From: Notolepis coatsorum | Taxonomy: Eukaryota; Chordata; Actinopteri; Aulopiformes; Paralepididae | NCBI GenBank assembly: GCA_963971535.1 | Contig: OZ020586.1 | Span: 77,900,412-77,964,411, forward strand | Direction of reading: 5' to 3' | Length of the DNA: 64,000 nt | Part shown: positions 53,241-64,000 of the stretch, piece after piece | Layout: each line of letters opens with the position of its first letter | Position numbering within the stretch: the stretch's first letter is position 1 | Notes under the pieces: model-generated | What the model was told of the DNA's origin: nothing | The model's database searches: none | Seen by the model: only the letters and a program-made list of their open reading frames with translations | Program-made: the position numbers and the translations under genes

Positions 53241-53329
53241 GTCGCCTCTGGTGTGGGGGGCTAAGCGATTGTCATTGAGCGCCAGGCGACGTCGGTCGCC
53301 TGCCGTGTGCAGACCACTTTACACTGCAC

Positions 53330-54667
53330 TCAGTGTGCAACAAAGTCCTGATGCCAACTAGGCTTGTTTCTTGCACGCGACCGTGCTGGAGTGTGACCGC
53401 TGAGCGCTGTCAGGGCAGGGCGGATCCCTAAGTCCTGCTCATCTGGAGTGTTCGATGTGTGAGCCAGACGGGATGCGTTCCATTTCTTTCCATCACTGAG
53501 CAGAAAGGTGCTTTTGCCAATCTTCTTTTTCACTGTCATTGGTGCACTGTATCTCGGGTGTGCTTTGGGGACGTGATGTGGTGTTCTAATCCTGACTCTC
53601 TCCCCCTCCTGAAAAACAGGTGCACGAGCGCCACGCTTAGCATCTGTGTAGCGCTTCATTTTGGCTTGCATGTTTTGGACCGTTTCTCTCACAGTCTCAT
53701 CCTGTGAACTCACAGTAGGCTGCAAGGGCAGTACGTCCAGTTTGGTGCACATTTTACGACCGTAAAGCAGTTCATGTGGTGAAACGCCAGTGGTGGCGTG
53801 GGGAGTGGCTCTGTATATTTGCAGACAACCCAACACAGCCTCTTTCCACGGTTGAGACTGCTGGATCGCTGTCTGAATGCAACTCCTCAGAACACGATGG
53901 AAGCGTTCGACAGCACCATTAGCCGCCGGATAGTAAACTGAAATCCGATTGTGAGCAATGTCTCTTTCCTTGAGGTACTCGGCGAAGGCTGCTGATGTGA
54001 ATTGAGGTCCATTGTCTGTGACGACGCTCTCTGGGTTACCATGGCGACCGAACACAGAGCTTAGGAACTTGGTTACATCCGTAGTTGTAGCGTTGTGAGA
54101 AAAGGCTACCTCTGGCCACTTAGAATAGTAGTCCGTCAGTGTGATCGCGTAACGGCAGGCTGGCACAGCTGACTCGAAGGGCCCGACTATGTCGAGGCCG
54201 AGCTTCTTCCACGGGCCGTCTGGCAGTGGAACTGGCTGTAGTGGTGCAAAATAAATCTTGGCCGTCTTGTCATTAGACTGACAAGAGACACATGTGGATA
54301 TGTCGGCCTGAACCTGAGAGTCCATCTTCGGCCACCAATAGAGATCCCGCAGACGCTGCTTAGTGCGTACGACCCCCTGGTGGCTCTCGTGTGCCAGTGT
54401 GAGCAATGTATGGCGTAAGGACACTGGTGCGATGAGGCGGTTGCCTCTGAGGACGTAATTGTCCTTGACTGACAGTTCCTCTCTGATCTTGAAGTATGCG
54501 ATCAGATCTTGGCTCACTGATTTCGCTGAGTGAGGCCAACCCCTGTTAATCTGACCATGCAGTGCAGTCACTTCAGGGCAGATAGAGCAAGCAGCCCCAA
54601 ACTCAGTCACCGACAGGGCATTGAGTGTAGCAGAGGTGTGTGCTACTATCTCGGGCTCCACATCCAT
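53330..54667 (-). pseudogene. Gypsy integrase
   Basis: 445 codons. Zinc-binding HHCC: HESHQGVVRTKQRL, then CVSCQ. Catalytic core: LGLDIVGPF (first Asp), VVTDNGPQFTSAAF (second Asp) and NGAVERFHRVLRS (Glu), spaced as expected for D,D-35-E. The C-terminal part has a basic R.G.RVRIRTPHH segment typical of the gypsy integrase tail. The open frame starts just inside the trinucleotide repeat side, so its first residues are not native. The frame itself is unbroken and catalytic residues are present, but the element around it is defective. Confidence 0.92.
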
Positions 54668-54679
54668 AGCAGTCAGTAG

Positions 54680-54830
54680 AAGCAGTAATGGTAGCAGCAG
54701 TAGTAGTAGCAGCAGTAGTAGTAGCAGTAGTAGTAGTAGTATCCGCAGCAGCAGTAGTAGCAGTAGTAGTAGTAGTATCCGCAGCAGCAGTAGTAGCAGT
54801 AGTAGTAGTAGTATCAGTAGAGACAGCGTC
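54680..54830. repeat. (AGT/AGC)n trinucleotide tract replacing gypsy RT and RNase H
   Basis: Runs of AGTAGTAGC and GCAGCAGTAGTAG with a 45-bp higher-order repeat (GTAGTATCCGCAGCAGCAGT occurs twice). It lies between the start of RT (PVHQKLRRLPFAVRD) and integrase. Poly-Ser, poly-Thr and poly-Val/Ala frames are artefacts. Confidence 0.93.
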
Positions 54831-55145
54831 CCTGACCGCGAAAGGCAAGCGGCGTAACTTCTGGTGGACTGGCTTAACAGTAGGGTACATTTTTACACAA
54901 TGCACAAAGCCTTTTGCACAGCCAAATGCCGTAGGAGCTGTGACAGTAGTAGCCATCACAGGGGCAGGTGTAGACGCCGTAGGAGCGGAGGAGGGGAGGA
55001 CAGTAGTTCCACTAATGCAGAGGTGGAGTGCAGTCAACAGGTCCATTCCCAGCAGGGGAGTTCCTTTATCCATGACGTAAAATGTAGCAGGGACCGTGAC
55101 ATTGTCTCCTCACCTGCGCCTGTAGGCACCCCATGACAGGTATGC
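54831..55145 (-). pseudogene. Gypsy protease C-terminus and RT N-terminal stub
   Basis: TPLLGMDLLTALHLCISG (end of protease) then VHCVKMYPTVKPVHQKLRRL and PFAVRDAVS, the usual entry into gypsy RT. A frameshift near 55,100 separates it from the Gag-protease frame. The catalytic RT motifs never appear. Confidence 0.85.
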
Positions 55146-56110
55146 TAGCCTTGGTGTACGACAGATAAAGTAGTTTCACTGAAGTATTTCTCATAAGTAG
55201 ACAGTGGCATTATGGATACTGCTGAGCCTGTGTCCACAACCAGTCTCAATTCTTGAGCCTGGGTAGTAGGTGTGTGTACATGCACATTGCACACAATCCT
55301 TTTTGTAATGTCAGAAGCTCCCAAGCATAGCACTGTAGTTTCAGGAATTTCCACTGTACTCACCGACTGTGTTTTAGCACGGCAGACACGAGCAAAATGT
55401 CCTGTTTTCTGGCATAATTTGCAAGTCACTTTCACTGCTGGACATTGTGAAGAGTTCGCCAGGTGGTTCCCCAAGCCACATCGGTAGCAAGAGCAAGTGG
55501 AAGCAGAATCAGTAGCATCAGCAGGTTCAGCTGGACGGTAGTGCTGCCAGTCCCGTTTCTTGAAAGTATTCTGAGACCGCGGCATCACGGCATGTACTGG
55601 AGCAGCACGCTCGGTACTAATAGCTTTAGCGTGGAGTACAGCCGCTTCAAACTGCGTAGCTAGATTGATAGCCTTGTCCAGTGTCAAACCTGGTTCAAGC
55701 AGCAGACGTTCCCTTATCTGTGGGCTAGCTACATGTTCAATCAACTGATCCCGGAGATTTTCCTCAGTTTTATTATCAAAGTCACATCTGGTAGCTAGGT
55801 CACGCAAAGCAACAACGTATTGTGCAATGCTTTCATGCGGTGCTTGTGCACGCTTTCTGAACGTGTGTCGCTCGACTACTACGTTGATTTTTGGAGTGAA
55901 ATGTGCATCCAACGCTGCCACAGCGTCAGCCACAGAATCACCTGTATCTGGCAATGTGTAGAAAATCCGCTGACCCTCGGTACCCAGGCAATGTAGAAGG
56001 GTAGCTCACTTCCGAGCTTCGGACCAGCCATTTCCAGTAGCATTTATTACCAGCATGTAATCCGGGAACATCTGGTGCCAAGTCTTGAACGGCATAGTAG
56101 GTTCTCCGGG
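55145..56110 (-). pseudogene. Gypsy Gag and protease N-terminus
   Basis: 269 open codons (55,145-55,954), extended 5' by MPFKTWHQMFPDYMLVINAT (to about 56,090) beyond an in-frame stop near 56,006. Capsid-like region with HTFRKRAQAPHESIAQYV and QLIEHVASPQIRERLL. Two cysteine motifs: CYRCGLGNHLANSSQC and CKLCQKTGHFARVC. Then LRLVVDTGSAVSIMPLS, the protease active site DTG. Confidence 0.9.
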
Positions 56111-56343
56111 GCAGGGTAAAAACACAGGGTAATAATACATTGATTTATATAGCACTTTTCTAGAACTCAAAGTTGATTAACAATATATTAATACGGTTCC
56201 GGTTCCGGGTCGAGGATGTGAGGTCGCACTCTGCTAAGCTGCTGCTCCCTTTTTTTTGTATTTTACTTTAAAAGCCTCTTTTTATACTCTCAACTCGGTT
56301 AAACCTTTATGTATACATCACCTTAGGTTTCCTACTAACTATA

Positions 56344-57172
56344 TTGACTGAAAGAACCACAATGAAGAAAGCAAATCAAACGAGAAGCGAATCAAAGAAA
56401 GACGACGCTTCCACTGATATGAGCGACATTGCTAAGCTAATCGAAGAACTCACGCAATCCCAGCGCAATCTCGAGCGCACCTTAACGGACGGTTTACAAT
56501 CCCTAACCATCCAGGCTACCTCTATCGAATCCAAAATCGACAGCCTCTGGGCTACGGTTGGTGAACATACTGGTAGTCTAAACGATGTGGATACCGGCTT
56601 GAGTACTTGTGCTGACAAGGTGGAAGTGATAGATGCTAGAAATCAATGATAAGCTAATGGCTAAGCTAACCGACATCGAATACCGTCTCCGTTGACCTAA
56701 TATTCGCATAATAGGACTGGATGAGTCAGTGAATAGCGACCAACCCAATGTCTTGTTTGCAAAGGTACTGGTTGATATTCTGGGGGCGGGGATCCTCCCT
56801 ACGACACCCGAATTGGATCAGTGTTATAGAGTCGGGGCCAAAGCAGCAAATAGCTCCAGGCCTAGAGTAGTTATTGCTAGCTTACGTCAAATTGGAATAA
56901 AAGAAATAATTATTCGGGAGGCACGGAAGAGGAGGGGTAAGCTGGTATACGGAGGGAACTCAGTCCATATCTACGAAGATTACTGTCCTGAAGTCGTGGA
57001 GCAGCGTTCCCGCTACAGAACCGTCATGGGCCCGCTCTACAATCTAGGTTTCAAACCTTCTCTCCAGTACCCTGCGAAGCTGTTCATTACCAAAGACGGA
57101 GCGAGGATACAGATTTCCTGGCCTAAGGAAGCCGCAACCTTCTTGAAGAACCAGGAGGAGGTCACGTTCTAG
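56344..57172 (+). pseudogene. LINE ORF1, coiled coil plus RNA-binding domain, one frame break
   Basis: N-terminal basic region, then a heptad-rich coiled coil (residues about 22-100: IAKLIEELTQSQRNLERTL, IESKIDSLWATVGEHTGSLN), a TGA at 56,647, a short gap with LMAKLTDIEYRLR and a second TGA. Then comes the RRM-like NIRIIGLDESVN and C-terminal domain (56,729-57,172) with LVYGGNSVHIYEDYCPEV and a SWPKEAATFLKNQEE end. By family knowledge it forms a trimeric RNA chaperone that packages LINE RNA. Related to the ORF1 fragment at 4321-4725. Confidence 0.88.
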
Positions 57173-57657
57173 GCGACAGTATACCGTTTGTGTGCAGAGC
57201 ACTTCGTTATGGCTTAAACGCCGAGCGGCATCATATAATTTCTATTAACTTTGTTTTTATAAATAGGTTAACTATGTGACGCTGGGTATCGCCTAGTTAC
57301 TTTATTTAAATGTTTCGCTACATCTGATATAAGGGGGGTTTGGTCGGTTTTATTTTGTATAACCATTGTACGTACACTAAGGCTGGGGAGATAAACGATA
57401 GCTCTGTTTAAATGATCTATGACTTTTATGCATGTCACATACGTCGCGCCATGACTTGGCTTAATACCTCCGTGGGTCCGTGTAGCGTTTTTTTCTGATG
57501 TATTCTGTGTGGGTGTACATATTTTGATTGGACTTCAAAGATCCATTAACGTTTCAGACACGTTCTGCCAGCCACTCACTCGACATATAGTGGTGTCCAC
57601 CGCCAGCTTCATCATCTACTATTCACTTGTTGTTGACATACTAGAAGCTCCGGCTAG

Positions 57658-57691
<34 letters not shown>

Positions 57692-58559
57692 GCTTAAATG
57701 TCAGACGAACTGTTGCACAGCGCCCTCTCCTGACACGATGGACTAAGTGCACTTTTACTAAGATGGAATGTTCGGGGACCTCTACATACGTTCTGCTAAC
57801 CACACACACGGCATACGTCATCATCGGAGGTTCATATGCTATTGACCTATTAGGTCGATATAAAAAAATAAGACGAACTGTTGTACAGCGCCTCTTCTGA
57901 CACGGCGGTCTAATTACACTATGACAATGCTGGAATATTTTGTAACCTCTACTCTATGAATCATAGGAAACAACAGACTTCACAGCGGAACATCGCCCTC
58001 CCCTGGCCTGGTGGACGCACTGCACATGTATTATAACCCCTCCTTCTTTTCTTTTGCAATAATTCCAATTCTAGGCATTTTTTTTCTCTTTCTTCTGCTT
58101 GTTTAAACTTAGCCATGTTCTTATAACTCACGCTAAAATTGGAGGTTCTCCCTTCCCTTGGAATGTTTAAATGTATGATTTCAGACCATTGTGTGACTAC
58201 CTGTAACTGTTTTAGTTGATATTTTAAAATTATTTTTAAACGTTTTTAATTTGTTTTACTCTGGTGTTTAAATTTCTGTGAATATTGTTTTTATTATGTA
58301 CTGTACAATCATCGTTTCTGTAAATGAGGGAAACCTCAGATGCTTACGATTTTAAATAAAGGTTGAAATGAAAAAAATAAGGTTTAAGTGAATGTACTTG
58401 CAGCCACTGAAAGAATAATCTACTTATGGTAGATTTGAGAGTTTTAGACCCTATGGTAATATGCATAGGGTTGTTATGGTTGCTATGCTTGATATGGGGA
58501 TACTGGATAAGTAATTTAAAGGGGGGGAGGGGGTTAGGAATAAGGGATTATATGTTTTT
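57173..58559 (+). other. Spacer between LINE ORF1 and ORF2
   Basis: Non-coding. Three diverged copies of a GACGAACTGTTGCACAGCGC-like block lie at about 57,703, 57,871 and 57,972. A polyadenylation-like AAATAAAGG sits at about 58,355, followed by an A-rich stretch. Confidence 0.6.
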
Positions 58560-58693
58560 TTGTTTTATATGTTTGTTTTTATGCTCACGCTCGGATCTCA
58601 ACAGGACCTTAACAGTTGGATATATATCTATTATGAACAGGTTGATGTGGCTCTATTAAGTGAAACGCATCTTTTATTGGCTGACAATGCAAA

Positions 58694-59427
58694 CAGTGGC
58701 GTCGTTTAAGTAAAAGCCAAGGTATGGCAATTAGGGAGGGTGGGGGTGGTGAAGGGGGTGTTTCCCCCCCTTGGTGGATTTTTTTGGTCAAATCAGTTGC
58801 GCAATAGTCACTTTTGGTGAGTTGTTTCTATACAATTCACTTATATGACATTTAGGTATGACACAGGACTACACAAGCATTTTTAGTATAGAAATGTGTC
58901 AACAGACTAAAGCAGGGAACCACAATATTTTGCATACAAATTATGCAGAATGTAATATCATAACTGTCTATTATTTTTCTTGCAATTGAGCCAATTTTCC
59001 TTAGGTACAGTTTTGAGGTGTGTGTTCAACAGAATGTAGTATCAAAAACACGTTCACAAAAAGTATGGGTTACTGAATGCTGAACTGCACTGTTATAATC
59101 ACTAAGCCATTGTAAGACCTTACCTGTGTCCCTGTATCACTTGTCTCTGCTGCCCTTTGATTAAAAAACGTCTGTATGTCCATTTTCCTATTTTTTTGTG
59201 GCATATTTGAGTTAGTCACTATAGTAAAAGTCACCTAGTAAAAGTGAGATAATTGACAATATCAAAACATGCTAGGGCTGTACCGAATAGTTCGAAGCTT
59301 CGTTCATAATGTTGACATTCGAATTCTAAATCAACATAAAAAAATTGTAATTATAAAAAGATTAAAATAAAAAATGTTTTGCCAAGGTATGGCGAGTATA
59401 CCTTGCCATACCAGAACGACGCCCCTG
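58694..59427. mobile_element. hAT-type element in LINE copy B, perfect target duplication
   Basis: Starts CAGTGGCGTCGTTT and ends AACGACGCCCCTG, flanked by AATGCAAA (58,686-58,693 and 59,428-59,435). Subterminal AAGGTATGGC repeats occur on both sides. It contains a fragment (59,274-59,340) of the TTCGAA-rich family that also forms the left end of 39,365-43,861. No transposase. Confidence 0.95.
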
Positions 59428-60237
59428 AATGCAAAGCTGGCGGATAAAGTATATCAAAACATAAGCTACTCCTCCTTTGGCACCAAGTCCCGTGGTGTAG
59501 CTATAGTAGCTAAAAGGAAGTTGAATATTACATTATTAGACATATGGTCTGATGCAGATGGTCGAGTAACTATTGCCAAGATAGATTACTTTAACAGGAA
59601 AATTGCTTTGGTAGCGGCTTTATAAGCATAATGCTTATGACGCTAACTTCTATGCTTCACTCACTAGAGCGATGCTAGATCTCCCTGAGTATTCATTTAT
59701 ATTTGGTGCGGATTTTAATGCCATCTGGGATCCCTTGATTGATAAATCTATAGTCTCACCACAACCTATGACTAGAGACAGGCCTCTACGGCACTACAGG
59801 ACACAGGAGTAATTGATTTGTGGCGATCGTTCAATCCAACGGCACGAGAATTTTCCTTTTTCTCAGCAAAACACAGGACCTTTTCTAGAATAGATTATGT
59901 TTTTGCATCCCCTAGACCAGTGGTTCCCAAACTGTGGTGCACGCACCCCTTGTGGTGCGCAAGCGTCCTCTTGGGAGTGCGTGACATGAAAAGGCTAATG
60001 GCGGTGCTATTTTACTAATAAAATATAGCTAATATACGTTATGTTATTTCACTGTATAAATCATGAAATTCACGTAATTAAAGACGTACGTTTAATAATA
60101 ATAAAAAAAAACTAAAAAGATGCACTTTACTTCCTGCCAAAATGCCATAGACGCGCGACCGGGACCGGTGTGCTATTATTGTGGCAGCGTATTTATGCTC
60201 ATGTGTTTGCCTACACTTCATGTGTTCTTGGAGGGAA

Positions 60238-60716
60238 ACTAGTTGTCATGGGTGAACCTGTAAAAAGCCTAATAACAGAACACCTCAACCAACTCGCTGA
60301 GCAGCTACGGACACATTTCCCACCTATGGATGCATCATGCATCTTAGACGTGGATTCAACCCATTTGAAGTTTCCCCTCCTGTCACTACAACAGCAGCAA
60401 CAGCTGATCGACCATCTGATGGAGCGCTGCTGCTGCAGTTCAAATGAAAGCCCCTTGTGGATTTTTGGACCAAGGCAATGTCAGCATATACCCAGACCTG
60501 GCAATGCAAGCCGTGAAGATTTTAATGCCCTTCGCCACAAGCTATCTATGCGAGGCTGGATTATCTGCTCACACAGCAGTGAAGACAAAATATCGCCAAA
60601 GACTGCATGATGTTGAGAAGGACTTGCGCATTAAACTGTCTTCAATTGCCAAATCACCAAACTTCGCAGAGAGCTTTGTGCAAAGATGCAGGCAAAGTGC
60701 TGCGAAGTGTGCTTGA
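60238..60716 (+). pseudogene. hAT transposase C-terminus (SCAND3/ZBED5-like dimerisation region)
   Basis: The first frame has SLITEHLNQLAEQLRTHFP and LLSLQQQQQLIDHLMERC. After a frameshift near 60,450 the second frame gives AVKILMPFATSYLCEAGLSA, then KTKYRQRLHDVEKDLRIKLS and a stop at 60,716. F.T.YLCE.GFS-like and RL.VE.DLR are the hallmark hAT C-terminal dimerisation motifs. The N-terminal zinc finger and DDE core are missing, so the element is an internal-deletion derivative. Confidence 0.88.
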
Positions 60717-60795
60717 GTGCGTGGCGGTCCGCGCGGGCCGCGTGAATACTTTCGGCAAGCAACAAGCCCTTCCGCGTTGCTCTGATTGGCATTTT

Positions 60796-61133
60796 GTCAT
60801 GACAAACCAATAAAGAATCGCGAATTAACCGGTGGCTACAACAACACACAGTAACTACATGCATCATTGTTTACAATGAACGGTGGGGCTAATCGAAAGG
60901 ACTGGACACGGACAAGTTAAACTAACCTAAAGTTAGTTGTTCACCAACAATCTACAGACACAAACAAACACAGAACCGGACTGTTATATTAAATTAATTG
61001 ATTGCTGTTTAACTTGTCCGTGTCCAGTCCTTTCGATTAGCCCCACCGTTCATTGTAAACAATGATGCATGTAGTTACTGTGTGTTGTTGTAGCCACCGG
61101 TTAATTCGCAATTTTTTATTGGTTTGTCATGAC
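60796..61133. repeat. Palindrome with 127-bp arms and 84-bp loop
   Basis: 60,796-60,922 is repeated in reverse complement at 61,007-61,133 with about two or three mismatches near AGAATCGCG/CGCAATTTT. It lies downstream of the transposase remnant, within the hAT element. Confidence 0.93.
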
Positions 61134-62860
61134 AAACCAATGGTGAAGTATTTTATTTGTTGCAATTTGGGTAAAATGACTGGTGTTACCTACATTTTCG
61201 TTAATAACTGCTGCTGATTGATAGCTGGTTAATTGCTGTGCGCTCGCTAAGGCGAGGATCTTGGTTTCATATTATTATTCTCCCAATTTTTGTGAACGTG
61301 AGAGCTCATAGGCCTACTGCACTTTGGTATGTGTTCTTATTGGATTAAACCTGTTGCCTTTAGTGCGGCTATGAATAGACTGTTGTCTTTTTTATGTCGG
61401 GCATTGGGGGGTGCGTCAGCTAGGTCGGGAGGTGACGGGGGGGTGCACAGCCAAAAAAGTTTGGGAACCGCTGCCCTAGACTATTTGATAGATTTGACGT
61501 TGAATTGGGGCCCATTGCACTGTCAGACCACAAGTATTTACTCCTAAAGGGCTCATTCAGTAGAATGACATCCCGAGCACCAAGATGGCGCTTTAACTCG
61601 ACACTGTTGAAAAACTATTAATTCAACCTGCAATTTAAAGATAAACTCATTGAACACCTGCAGTTTAATGCGGGATTGGTACAAGACCCCAGAAGTTTAT
61701 GGAACTCGGTTAAGGGATTTATCAGGAGTAACACTACTATCTTTGCCTCCAACCTCCGCAAGAAACGTCTCTCCAAATTGGTAGAACTGGAAGGGTTTCA
61801 CTCTTCGTTGTTTTCCTCTTTACAACGCAACTACTCGAGTCGACTGGAGTTACAAATTAAAATGTTGAAAAAGGAGATTAACTCCATCTTAAGACAACAA
61901 TCTGAATTTCAAATACACAGAACAAGACAACATTATTACTTTCATGGCTCTAAACCTAGTCACCTACTAGCTATGAAGATACGGTCCATTGAACAATTTG
62001 CAAATATCCCTGCCATCAAGGACCAACAGGGGATGATTACCACCGACCCCAAAAAAATCAACGAGACTTTTCGTACGTTTTACTCTAACCTGTACGAGTC
62101 AGAAGTGATCTTCGATCATAATAAACTGGAGGAATTCCTTGATCAATGCCGCGCCTCCTACGGCTGTATTATCCTTAGACGCGATGAAAGCCTTTGACAG
62201 GTTGGAATGGTCTTATTTATGGGCAGTACTTAGAAGGATGGGGTTAGGTGATGGGTTCATTCATATGATCAAAGTACTATATACAGGTCCATCGGCCATA
62301 ATTTTAACAGGTAAACTCTGCTCTCCACTCTTCCCTGTGTCGCGCTCGTCCAGACAGGGTTGTCCTCTTAGTCCCGGACTATTTGCTCTATCCCTTGAAC
62401 CTTTAGCACAGTACATGAGACAATCCCAGTCCATAGCACCGATCTCAATTAAGGGCACACAGCATCACATTAGCTTATATGTAGATGATGTAATCTTGTT
62501 CATGCAATACCCTACCACTTCCCTACCTCATCTTCTCAAAGTAATAGATGATTTTGGCAATCTATCGGGATTTAAGATAAACTGGCCAAAATCGGCCTTC
62601 CTTCCACTCAATGTGACTGCGAAGGCTACCACCCTCCCAGCAAATATACCCATGGTAGAACACTTTAAATGTCTTGGAGTTGAAATATTCCCCACTATAA
62701 GCCAAACGGTGAAGTATAATTATTCCGGATTGCGAGACAGAATCACAAATGACTTCGGCAGGTGGTCAAAATAAAAAAAAACTCATTACAGGCCCGAGCG
62801 TCAATAGTTAAGATGAATGTTTTGCCCACAATTAACTTCGTCAGCTCGATGTTACTGTTA

Positions 62861-62882
62861 CCCCCCCCCCCCCCCCCCCCTG
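62861..62882. repeat. Poly-C run in LINE ORF2
   Basis: About 21 consecutive C, read as poly-Pro in one frame. It interrupts the thumb region between NFVSSMLLL and AGYWQKLHSAAYKFIW. Confidence 0.95.
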
Positions 62883-64000
62883 CTGGTTACTGGCAAAAAC
62901 TACACTCCGCTGCATATAAATTTATTTGGAACAACAAACGTCCACGATTAAAAAGATCCACTGCACAGAGAAATAAAACCGATGGGGGTTTAGCCTTTCC
63001 AGACTTCAATTATTACTTTCAAGCGTTCTCTTTGAGACCACTGATCACCTGGTTTGATTCTCAATCAGCGGTATCCTGGAGACCATTAGAGGAGAACATA
63101 GTGGCACCACATAGACTGCAGGATATAGTGTACACCAACTTATCAATTAAGCAATGCAACTTAAGATTTGGCCCTCTTATTACACATGTGATCCGGATAT
63201 GGCGTGAGTCGCGTGACACACAGAAAACGTGTGTACTAACCACCATAAATGGCACAGGCAATCTCCCCTATTTAATAACAATTTAATCCTTATTCAACAA
63301 CAACCTATCAGATACCCTGGTTGGGAAAAGAAAGGCATACACACATTGGGGGATATCTTCGATGACCATGGTCTTTGCAGTTATCGAGATATATTCAACA
63401 AATTTGACCTCACCAGTTCCACTTATCTCTTCTATCTACAAATAAGAGCAGCTTTGAAGGCTCATGGAGTCCCATTAGATGTTCCACTTGAGCACCACAG
63501 ATTTCACAAATTATTTTATGACAAGGAGACGTCGAAAGGCTTCGTCTCTGACTTTTATCGCCACTTACTTACGTCCTCATATAAGGTCCTTCCCCTAGAC
63601 TCGGTTTGGAGGAAGGATATCCCAAACCTGGAAGTAGATTTTGATTGGGATGCAGTCTGGGAAAATGTTCGGCTATCATCACGCAACCCAGATCACCAAC
63701 AGATTAATCTTAACTTTGTTCATAGGACTTACCTGACCCATAGACGATTGCACCTAATGGGTCTCAGACCGGACTCTCGATGCTTCTTGTGTTCAAACGA
63801 TGCTATTGGTACATATATGCATATGTGTTGGGAATGCCCTCCTGTCAAGACTTTCTGGGAAAATGTCACCACTCAATTATCAGAATTTTTGTCTCTGACC
63901 ATACCGACACTTCCTTCTGTATTGTTGTTGAATGATGTTTCTCAGTTATCGTCCTCTGTACATGTAAAGAGACTCATTTTGGCTGGTCTTACGGCTGCCA

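Larger units (their letters stand above)
52354..53321. mobile_element. Possible hAT-like element bounded by CACACGGC-type inverted ends
   Basis: Left TAAGGGGTCCCCACACGGCG and, inverted at the right, TAAAGTGGTCTGCACACGGC, both followed by GGCGACCGA-like repeats. No matching 8-bp duplication (ATTACTCT versus CTGCACTC). It encloses LTR-like sequences of the gypsy region, so the pairing is uncertain. Confidence 0.4.
52985..56110 (-). mobile_element. Ty3/gypsy retrotransposon remnant lacking RT and RNase H
   Basis: On the minus strand: Gag (56,110 to about 55,300), protease with VVDTGSAVSIMP, the sequence leading into RT, a trinucleotide repeat, then integrase (54,667-53,330) and a probable LTR. 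The order is Ty3/gypsy. The 5' LTR and primer site are absent where LINE copy B begins. Confidence 0.85.
59918..61473 (+). mobile_element. hAT element with transposase remnant and palindrome, perfect target duplication
   Basis: Starts CAGTGGTTCCCAAACTGTGG and ends AGTTTGGGAACCGCTG, flanked by CCCTAGAC (59,910-59,917 and 61,474-61,481). Carries the C-terminus of a hAT transposase and a long palindrome. The surrounding LINE endonuclease frame resumes after it. Confidence 0.97.
56190..64000 (+). mobile_element. L1/Tx1-type LINE, copy B, runs off the window, split by two hAT elements
   Basis: ORF1 (56,344-57,172) with coiled coil and RRM, a long spacer, then ORF2 from about 58,560 to beyond 64,000: endonuclease, RT palm, thumb and C-terminus. 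hAT insertions at 58,694-59,427 and 59,918-61,473 both carry perfect duplications. An internal deletion at about 62,140 removes the RT fingers. The AAATAAAGGTTGAAATG and A-rich string near 58,355-58,380 could mean that ORF1 and ORF2 derive from two copies. Confidence 0.85.
58579..64000 (+). pseudogene. LINE ORF2, endonuclease to C-terminus, multiply broken
   Basis: Endonuclease: VGYISIMNRL then LSETHLLLADN before the first hAT, SRGVAIVAKRKLN after it, FIFGADFNAIWDPLID (about 59,696) and SRIDYVFASPR up to the second hAT, then GPIALSDHKYLLLKG after it. RT: FRTFYSNLYESE, then a jump at about 62,140 to VLSLDAMKAFDRLEWSYLW (first catalytic Asp), SRQGCPLSPGLFALSLEPL, and YVDDVILFMQ, where YVDD replaces the usual YADD/FADD. 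Thumb, NNKRPRLKRSTAQ and DGGLAFPDFNYYFQAF follow. The late motif RCFLCSNDAIGTYMHMCWEC (zinc-knuckle-like) is at about 63,779. Frameshifts and stops throughout. Confidence 0.9.

Noticed and set aside
52354..53321. Confident hAT element spanning the gypsy LTR
   Set aside because: Ends look alike but lack a target duplication; kept only as a low-confidence feature.
54621..55080. Poly-Ser, poly-Thr and poly-Val ORFs
   Set aside because: All frames of one trinucleotide repeat; only the flanking protease and RT stub is meaningful.

Overview
The window looks like teleost fish nuclear DNA. It contains one intact, intron-bearing vertebrate immune gene (an IFI44-like interferon-inducible GTPase), dense (CA)n, (ATT)n, (GA)n and (GAA)n microsatellites, tRNA-derived SINEs, and a mix of repeat families typical of fish genomes: hAT elements with 8-bp target duplications, L1/Tx1-type, L2-type and other jockey-group LINEs, BEL/Pao and Ty3/gypsy. 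I cannot name the species. No bacterial-type operon, CRISPR array, intact tRNA or rRNA gene was seen.

Layout. 1-2800: minisatellite and AT-rich DNA. 2810-9832: a decayed hAT element, then an L1-type LINE (copy A) split by a 1.5-kb hAT insertion with a perfect 8-bp target duplication. 10.07-11.66 kb: a 5'-truncated L2-type LINE whose remaining reverse-transcriptase frame is still open. 11.8-20.2 kb: an almost complete BEL/Pao retrotransposon on the minus strand, with two LTRs, a primer-binding site matching tRNA-Tyr, Gag-protease and Pol, but with the end of integrase and part of one LTR lost at a palindromic insertion. 20.2-34.5 kb: accessory repeats. These include two inverted copies (A and B) of an unnamed segment about 8 kb apart, a 69-bp GATAA-containing minisatellite, an unassigned proline-rich ORF, and in copy B a miniature LTR element whose terminal repeats carry tRNA-like pol III boxes.

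34,871-47,442 (+) is the only host gene I can support. It has seven coding exons with consistent phases, giving 443 residues: an N-terminal TLDc-like domain, then a GTPase domain with P-loop, DTMG and TKVD motifs. Intron 3 is 8.3 kb and holds a LINE interrupted by a 4.5-kb composite insertion and by a solo LTR. Further insertions lie within tens of bases of two splice acceptors, and one splice donor is tandemly duplicated.

47.7-64 kb: more LINE tails, hAT miniature elements and SINEs. Then comes a Ty3/gypsy remnant (minus strand; Gag, protease stub and integrase, with reverse transcriptase and RNase H replaced by a trinucleotide repeat), and a second L1-type LINE (copy B) running off the window, split by two hAT elements, one carrying a hAT transposase C-terminus and a 127-bp-arm palindrome. 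The repeats record nested insertion history. The host gene appears to tolerate them because every exon and every GT/AG boundary I could place is intact.
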